Below the pieces are notes generated by a model. It was given only the letters and a program-made list of their open reading frames with translations. It searched no databases and was not told where the DNA came from. A program made the position numbers and the translations under genes. A DNA stretch of 23,021 nt. Origin: Priapulus caudatus. Lineage: Eukaryota > Priapulida > Priapulimorpha > Priapulimorphida > Priapulidae. Position 1 is the stretch's first letter. Every line of letters begins with the position of its first letter. Shown here in pieces: positions 17,400-23,021 of the stretch. The stretch is from NCBI RefSeq assembly GCF_000485595.1, contig NW_014578199.1:47725-70745 (forward strand). The letters are read 5' to 3'.

Positions 17400-18600
17400 A
17401 TATGTATATATATTGTATATATAAAAAACTGAAAATCAATCGCGATGCACCGGCGCAGTGACGAATCAAGCAGAAAAGTGGTTCTATTTGTGCAGCGGCA
17501 CGGCGTGGACATCGCAAAGCTGAGAATCTAATTCGCACGCGCCGCGGTGCATGAAATATACTATATTAAGAAAACTGACAAGTGCAATTCGCACGCGCCG
17601 CGGTGCATATATATAAGAAATATAATGAACTGATGGCGTCTTGTGGTTGTCAGTATGTTTTACATATATAAATCAGTGATATAGATTAAAAGAGAATTAG
17701 AAAATGAAAGCAAAAGCACGATTACTATGTAGGTTGTGCGGTTTCAGGCAGATGGAGTCGTAATCGGACCGTGCGCTGCTGTGAGTGGTTTGGGGTGTTG
17801 GTGGAGCGGGATCATCGATAGATCCATGCCTAAGCGTGAGTACGAGGCGTTTCGCAACTCTTAAGGTCCGCAACACGGACATGATTGTGACAATCGGTAG
17901 CGTAACTGCGAACTTACGATCATGTCGCGGCAGTTCTAAGGAAACGCAAAGTTGAGTCACGAGGTTAAACGTTCCGCTTTTGATATATAGAACTGGTTGG
18001 CCCGGTCGTCGCGTGCGCGTTGTGGTGTGTGTGGGTGTGTTTGTGTGTGTGTGCGTGCGTGCTTGCGTGCGTTGCGTGCGTGCGCCGTGGCGTGTGTTGG
18101 CGTGTCGTGTGTGTTGCGTGCATGCGTGGCGCGTGCGTCGTGTCAAGAAGGGAATTATGTATTAATGTCCCTTTGCTATAGGTAACATGACCGTATGGCT
18201 TGAAGCTGATAGCTATCGTGCATTAGAATGCCCAGTATAGCTTAGCCATAGCGTAGTACATGTAATCTATGCGCATGGCTTGCCGCAAGTAATTACGTCT
18301 GGGTTAACCTTGTGTGTTTGAATTGGGTTTTTTCCGACTAACCGTTTATACAAACGAGATTTGCCATCAAAATATAATAACCCACCGGGTTGGTGTGAGG
18401 AAACGACATAAATTTTATTCACATCAGGGCACTCATTGCTGCTATTTCTGGTTTTTTAAAAGAGCACCAGATCGTTTTTTCTAGAGGTGCTTGCATATTA
18501 GGCGGGACAAGTTAATGAGAAGTTTTGACTAGACACAAAAGAGTGTGTGGCATTTCGTGGTGCGGGTTTGCGGTGTGGTGTTTTGAAGCATATACGATTG
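17400..18600 (+). mobile_element. Element E copy 2 (longer, noisier)
   Basis: Collinear with 9311-10276 in the same orientation. Shared blocks are AAACTGAAAATC, the palindromic GCACGCGCCGCGGTGC units (near 17536 and 17592, with two more decayed near 17446 and 17490), CAGTATGTTTTACATATATA, GCGTAACTGCGAAC, the GTGC-type microsatellite, TTTTTTCCGACTAACCGTTT and GGTGTGGTGTTTTGAAGCAT. It is about 240 bp longer, much of it scattered one-base insertions plus a bigger microsatellite. No terminal inverted repeat and no coding capacity. The homology ends at GTGGTGTTTTGAA(G)CATATAC(G)ATTGTT, which defines the right end of the unit; the left end falls in an (AT)n stretch. Confidence 0.75.
18005..18145 (+). 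repeat. GTGT/GCGT microsatellite
   Basis: Irregular GTGTGT and GCGTGCGT runs; the short frames on both strands here are artefacts. Confidence 0.9.
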
Positions 18601-18803
18601 TTTTTTTCCAAACTCCCATTGTCATATTCAAATGCTATAGAATCGATTGTAAATTATTATTTGATATCTGACCTGCTTATTATGAGGCCTATAAATACTT
18701 TATGAAATTTTATTGAAGTTATTCATGAATGTAAAAATGCCTCGCAACAGTTTGAACTAAGTGGCGCGTTTGGCTCAAGTTGTTGATTAGATGGCGCTAG
18801 AGT
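18601..18803. other. AT-rich, unassigned
   Basis: No gene or repeat is recognised. Confidence 0.4.
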
Positions 18804-18830
18804 CCGGAACGTGGTTCCGGTATAAATATT
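18804..18830 (+). promoter_or_regulatory. Perfect 7 bp-arm hairpin directly before a TATA-like box
   Basis: CCGGAAC-GTG-GTTCCGG (18804-18820) is followed without a gap by TATAAATATT. It could be a core promoter with a symmetric factor site, but no downstream gene is recognised. Confidence 0.25.
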
Positions 18831-19340
18831 GCAGGATCGAATGGTTGATTCGCAGATCCATCATTCGATGCTGGGCAAATGCGGATTCGAGTTTGATCTT
18901 TGGATCGAGTCGATTCGAGTCTGCGAATACGAACTATTAATCCTGAATTTGTTACCAAAATCGGAAACGATTCGATTCAAAAAATCGAGACGGAGTTCTA
19001 TTCCATAATTGAATGGTATGATTCCAAAACCGAATGGTTGATGGGCCAAGAGTCGGAAATGGTTTTGATTCCTTTCTGAAGTATAAAATCAATAATGGTG
19101 AACATTTAAACAGGGAATGTAGTGTGTCCGATTCTATTGCATATAACATCCTGATTTAAATAATCAAAATATTATATGCCGAGTAAGTCAAAATGTGTAT
19201 ATATTGATATCGAATGTTATATGTGGCTAAATCAACCCATAACAAAAAATAGAAATTAATGAAAAAAAAACATGTCATGATGACAAGCATGCAGCAAATA
19301 GGACGCGACTCAGGGTCAGACTAGGTAATCAGAACGAGTG
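18831..19340. other. ATTCGA-rich unassigned sequence
   Basis: Words such as GATTCGAG, GGATCGA and CGATTCGA recur, and CGAATGGTTGAT appears near 18838 and again near 19030. It may be a decayed repeat. Minus-strand frames (18861-19049, 18952-19149) have no recognisable product. Confidence 0.35.
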
Positions 19341-19387
19341 ATTTTATGATTATCGCAAAATACATGCCAGGGCGAGTTGGCGATGTA

Positions 19388-19460
19388 ACGTTGTGCGTGT
19401 GTGGTGTCGTGTGTGTGTGTGTGCGTGCGTGCGCGCGCGGTGCGTGCGTGCGTGCGTGCC
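19388..19460 (+). repeat. GTGT / GCGTGC microsatellite
   Basis: TGTGCGTGTGTGG is followed by GTGTGTGTGT and GCGTGCGTGC runs. The small frames on both strands are artefacts. Confidence 0.9.
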
Positions 19461-20964
19461 GTTTAAGGAAGCTAATATACTTGTACTTATCTTGTCGACT
19501 ATGTAGTCAGGTATGGTCATGCCAGTGTTAACTTGCTGATGTATTTTCATACCTAGAAATTACTTTTCTTTGAATTTTACTTTTCCTGATTGTGGTATTG
19601 AAATGTTACTTGATTCTAATTGGTATTTATACTCAACCCATCATACATTAGATAGTGCTGACACCTACCGTTCTTGTAAGCTAAAGCAACGTAATTTGTA
19701 TTTCTGAAACCGTTAAAGATTATATTTTTGTTCGTGATATTGTATGATTTGTTTATTGCTGTGACAATGCGTTTTGGCGTTTACTGTTGGTGTCTAGAAT
19801 ACAAGGCATTACAATGAATATGATTGTGTTGAGTGATATTATAGGTTTTGTATAAAACTCGATTTTGTTTGTATCTACATGTTTATTACTGTTGCGGCAA
19901 AAAAACATGAATTCTGTTTTGTCGCCTGAGTGTATTTGCAGTTTGCGTAAGTCAAACACCTGTTTAATATTCCCATATTTTTTTATTTTGGCAGTGGTCC
20001 TTTGGTATCAAAATTTGTGAGCATATACATGTATCGTTCAGCTTATTGGGGCAGTTCACACAATTTTTTTTCAAGTAAGTTTGGTGTGTTGTTTTGATGT
20101 ATATTATGGCAGAATATCGTAACGGTCTCAGTAGTGGTTCTGCTCTGTGGAACTCGCTCTATAAAAAATAACTTGCTTTGATGTGGTGTTTCCTTGCAAT
20201 TTTTCACTCTTTGTTGTCTGATTAAGTTTTCTGCCGTGCCCGGAAACACCATTTGTGCACGTGTATACCTTAGCAGCTACGTGGAATAAGCGTATCCTCT
20301 GAACTCTTACAGCGTTACACATCGGGAGCTGCCGCTTTTTAGGCAAGTGCCCTAAAATCTGAAATATTAATAAAAACGTTACCGGCCTTGCTAGCTCAAG
20401 AAACGCGTCTTGCTAGGGTTATTTGGGGGGGGTGGGGTGCGATTTTGTAGTACATATGTTACTAGAAAGTAGTTATTTTATGCTAACGAACAATGAAGGA
20501 ATGAATTATAAGTCTAATTAATACCTTAGTATAGTGCGACTAAATACTGTTAATACTGGTGGTGCTTTTAAACTGCCCCCCCTCCCATCGGTGCATTTGT
20601 TCGCCATTCACTCATTTGTGCCCTTTTTGTGTGAGCTACAGTGCTCAATTGAAACTTTCATCTAAATCCAAATTGCTTTACGTATAATAGGTAGTTCCTT
20701 TCTAGGTAATCGCAAATTTGAGCGCATAATGCTTTTTCAAGTAATTTACCAAAACAATGAATAACTATTGTGTTCTGGATTATCTTTATCTCCTTTTTAT
20801 GTATTGGTGTGAAGTTTGCAATTTTGCAAATTTCCGAAATTCACTCGTCATGATCATTGGATTGCATATATGTATGTGATGTGAGATGTGAGGATATTTT
20901 GACTTATCATTTGTACTTATATTGGTATTTCTGAAGGACGAAAAGACCTTGAGTTCATTCTATG
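19461..20964. other. AT-rich, unassigned intergenic or intronic DNA
   Basis: About 1.5 kb without repeats I can define. AATAAA occurs near 20368 and G8-type runs near 20425. The frame at 20128-20346 (minus) starts MPKKRQLPMC but lacks the spacing of a THAP or other finger. The sequence could be intron or untranslated region. Confidence 0.45.
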
Positions 20965-21129
20965 CAGGGGCGGATTCAGACCGTATTTGCCGTATTGGGA
21001 AATACGGTCTAGATTTCAAAGTGCCCTTCAAAATTTTGCGCTCACTGTGGGGTGGTGTGCCCTTTTTGGGGGATGTGTCCTTTAAATCTGGAAAAATACT
21101 GTCTAGCCTCAGCCCTGGAACCGGCCCTG
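20965..21129 (+). mobile_element. hAT-like miniature element (CAGGGGCGG...CCGGCCCTG)
   Basis: The ends are imperfect inverted repeats: CAGGGGCGGATTCAGACC on the left, and AGCCCTGGAACCGGCCCTG on the right, which reads CAGGGCCGGTTCCAGGGCT in reverse. The overlapping flank words CTATGCAG (20960-20967) and CTACGCAG (21130-21137) may be an 8 bp target duplication with one change. A short hairpin ACCGTATTT...AAATACGGT follows the left end. The frame 20922-21263 reads through it and is not a gene. Confidence 0.65.
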
Positions 21130-21137
21130 CTACGCAG

Positions 21138-22011
21138 GGGATACCAAAATGGATGTGGTTGGGTGTGTATTTGTGCTGTAATGGTATGCAACGAAGCGAG
21201 CATTGTGTGAATTTGACGCTCATGCTTTCCCACCTGCTCTATATTTCAGTTGCTTGTGCGTAGTGATGTGTGTGCAGGGAGACCGTGTGTTGCAGCGGAG
21301 CATTTGAACGGCATTTAGAGGAAATCATTACTGATAATAGGTGAGAGATAGTAGAGAAACATTAAGAATATAAGTTTTTGCATGAATATTGCTTAAATCA
21401 AGAGTAAACATTGATTGACCCATGCATCGAGTCAATCACACGTTTTATTCATAGGCGAAACGTATCTCTATGCTCAAGCTGAAAAATGTCGTGAAATTTC
21501 CTGTACCTTCCTTATGTGACAACACAAAATTTCAGTTTTTATGTAAAAATTGTATTTTGGATATTTCTCAATTACCACAAAGAGTATGAAAGCAAAAATC
21601 TTTCTACAAACTGAGCACAATAGGCACCAAAATCGTGTGTCAGCATTTTTCTTATTTATTGTAAATAAAAAAAAAAAATGCCTAAAGTCTAAGTGGTGTG
21701 TTCGTATTGAAAATTTATGCAAATAAAGAACAATAGCGTCTAAAAGACGGCACTTAACATCAAACCCTGACAGGCTATTATACAGCAATGTGTTACCATT
21801 TAAACGAGTGTAAAAGTAAATTATTCGAGTTGTAATGACAGAGAAATATCCAATTATACATCGGCTACTTTTGTAGAAATCGAAATGACGAAATCAGCAT
21901 TTTTCTATTTTGCACAATGAGTGACTGCCTGTGTGTGAAATGGGTGAACGTATGTGAAACATCTACTGTTAGTACTTACTGCGACGTATCCATAACTAAC
22001 TGAAACCACTA
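21138..22011. other. AT-rich, unassigned
   Basis: It contains AATAAA plus a run of A near 21665-21679. That could be the tail of a retroposed sequence, but no body is recognised. The minus-strand frame at 21474-21788 has no recognisable product. Confidence 0.45.
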
Positions 22012-22362
22012 CAGGGTGCGAAATTAACGAGAGTCCGGAGTCAAATACTCCCTGATTTACTGTCGGACTCCCTGATTTGACATATGCAGGAGTCCGTGTG
22101 ACTCCTTGAAAATTCTGCCATACTAACTAGTTCGTTCTGGAGCACGGCCTCGCAGAATTACTGTACTTTTTTAGCCAATGTCCAAAGAACATTTGGCAGA
22201 CGTGCAACTGCATGAATCTTAAAAATAAGCACATGCGTCATTGTTAATATCTTTAATTTGTAACCTCAGACTGCGGACTCCCTCATTTTGCTGCGGACTC
22301 CATCTTTTTGAAGCTAGGGAGTCCGTTGGACTCCCTTGTTCAAAAGTTAATTTCTACCCCTG
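22012..22362 (+). mobile_element. hAT-like miniature element with GGACTCC repeats
   Basis: The ends pair as CAGGGTGCGAAATTAAC (22012) and GTTAATTTCTACCCCTG (ending 22362), the CAGGG...GAAATTAAC type seen in hAT miniature elements. CACTA occurs at both borders and may be part of the target duplication. Both subterminal regions carry several GGACTCC or GGAGTCC words in both orientations (for example 22031-22098 and 22272-22335). No coding capacity. Confidence 0.75.
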
Positions 22363-22482
22363 CACTACATTGGTAAAATGTTCTGTGCATCTTGAGAAAT
22401 TGTGAGAATTACAAGAATTACGAGTTGCGAAACACGCGAACACTGCATACTGCAATACGTCAGGCCTAAAATAAAATATATC
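22363..22482. other. Short unassigned interval
   Basis: Sequence between two miniature elements; nothing is recognised. Confidence 0.4.
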
Positions 22483-22716
22483 TTGTTTCCCCTTTACCGA
22501 CCGACTCGCCAAAACGCCGCTACTCGACACATTTTATTGGCCGATTAAAACAAAACAAAAATTATTTCGTTTCGCCAAAACAAAAATTTTGTGCTGCAAA
22601 AACATATACACAAAACAGAATATACAATATTCATTCACACATCTTGTCAAAACAAACAAAAATCACCTACCTACCTACTCGGTACCCTGAGAGGCGAGTA
22701 GGTAAAGGGGAAACAA
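22483..22716 (+). mobile_element. Miniature element with TTGTTTCCCCTTTACC ends
   Basis: The inverted repeats are 16 bp and perfect (22483-22498 and 22701-22716). They extend through ACTCGCC / GGCGAGT after a few unpaired bases. The right end also contains its own hairpin (ACCTACTCG...CGAGTAGGT at 22673-22702). The interior is A/C-rich (CAAAACAAAA). No clear target duplication, so the superfamily is unassigned. Confidence 0.7.
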
Positions 22717-22729
22717 ACAATTTTTTAAG

Positions 22730-23005
22730 GGTGGCCTCACTAATCAACGTGTTAACAAACTTGGGCTGGGGTGGGTAACGAGGTATAAAGGCTATTATCG
22801 ACTGCGCGGCAATTACGTCTATCACTGGCAGTTGATGGCTGTAGGAAGGGTTGAGGCTGATGATAATTTCTGGTGTAATGAATACCGTGAACAGGCTGGT
22901 TTGATCATGTCTCTGACGTCATCAGTAAATGTGTGTTTAGAGGGCCCTGGCTTATTGCACGCGTACGCGGGCAATCAAAACGCTCTGAAAGCTCACCTAC
23001 ATTGA
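22730..23005 (+). CDS. Possible exon, unknown protein
   Basis: The plus strand is open for 91 codons to TGA at 23003-23005. TTTTTTAAG immediately before 22730 could be a splice acceptor; there is no ATG until 22835. The residues look plausible (for example YKGYYRLRGNYVYHW, EADDNFWCNEYREQAGLIM), but I recognise no family. TCA|GTAAAT at about 22922-22930 could be a donor, in which case the exon would end earlier. TATAAAGG at 22784-22791 is in the same region, so a promoter reading with a start at 22835 is also possible. Confidence 0.25.
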   Translation, partial: GGLTNQRVNKLGLGWVTRYKGYYRLRGNYVYHWQLMAVGRVEADDNFWCNEYREQAGLIMSLTSSVNVCLEGPGLLHAYAGNQNALKAHLH

Positions 23006-23021
23006 TATACTAGCAGGACAC

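Noticed and set aside
20128-20346. Minus-strand frame beginning MPKKRQLPMC, briefly considered as a THAP-type finger
   Set aside because: The following Cys/His spacing and conserved THAP residues are missing.

Overview
This window looks like non-coding, repeat-dominated nuclear DNA from a eukaryote, most likely an invertebrate animal. The reasons are long microsatellites, many short non-autonomous DNA transposons with terminal inverted repeats (TIRs), hAT-type CAGGG ends, CpG that does not look depleted, and no bacterial-style gene packing. I cannot name the species. No complete protein-coding gene can be supported. Two short open stretches look like possible exons: 15268-15543 on the minus strand, and 22730-23005 on the plus strand at the window edge.

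Positions 1-7290 form one very large imperfect inverted repeat centred near 3645. Each arm carries a ~650-700 bp palindromic foldback element at its outer end (family A) and a second nested palindrome (family C) about 1.3 kb from the centre. The arms differ mainly by one-base indels, and the A copies here differ from the clean A copy at 8621 in the same way. This stretch may therefore be unpolished or mis-joined long-read sequence rather than an old natural palindrome. Positions 7290-7900 are then repeated in direct orientation, in cleaner form, at 7938-8330.

Positions 8621-11920 are a dense nest of foldback elements. A clean family A copy is split by a 1178 bp insert flanked by a perfect 46 bp direct repeat. 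A second foldback element (B, 10503-10935) abuts it and shares the same terminal motif. These are followed by a smaller one (D, 10955-11262), a near-perfect 39 bp-arm hairpin, and a hAT-like miniature element holding three 39 bp tandem units.

Positions 11925-18600 are largely low complexity: CCCGGG palindromes, a Z-DNA-prone CA/CG repeat, an ~880 bp polypurine tract ending in 23 A, a 29 bp palindromic minisatellite, CT-rich tracts, and a second, noisier copy of the 1 kb element found inside family A. Positions 18600-23021 are cleaner AT-rich sequence with two hAT-like miniature elements, one further TIR element, and the possible exon at the right edge.

Nothing here amounts to a new gene system. 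The most interesting material is the nested foldback architecture and the question of how much of it is real.
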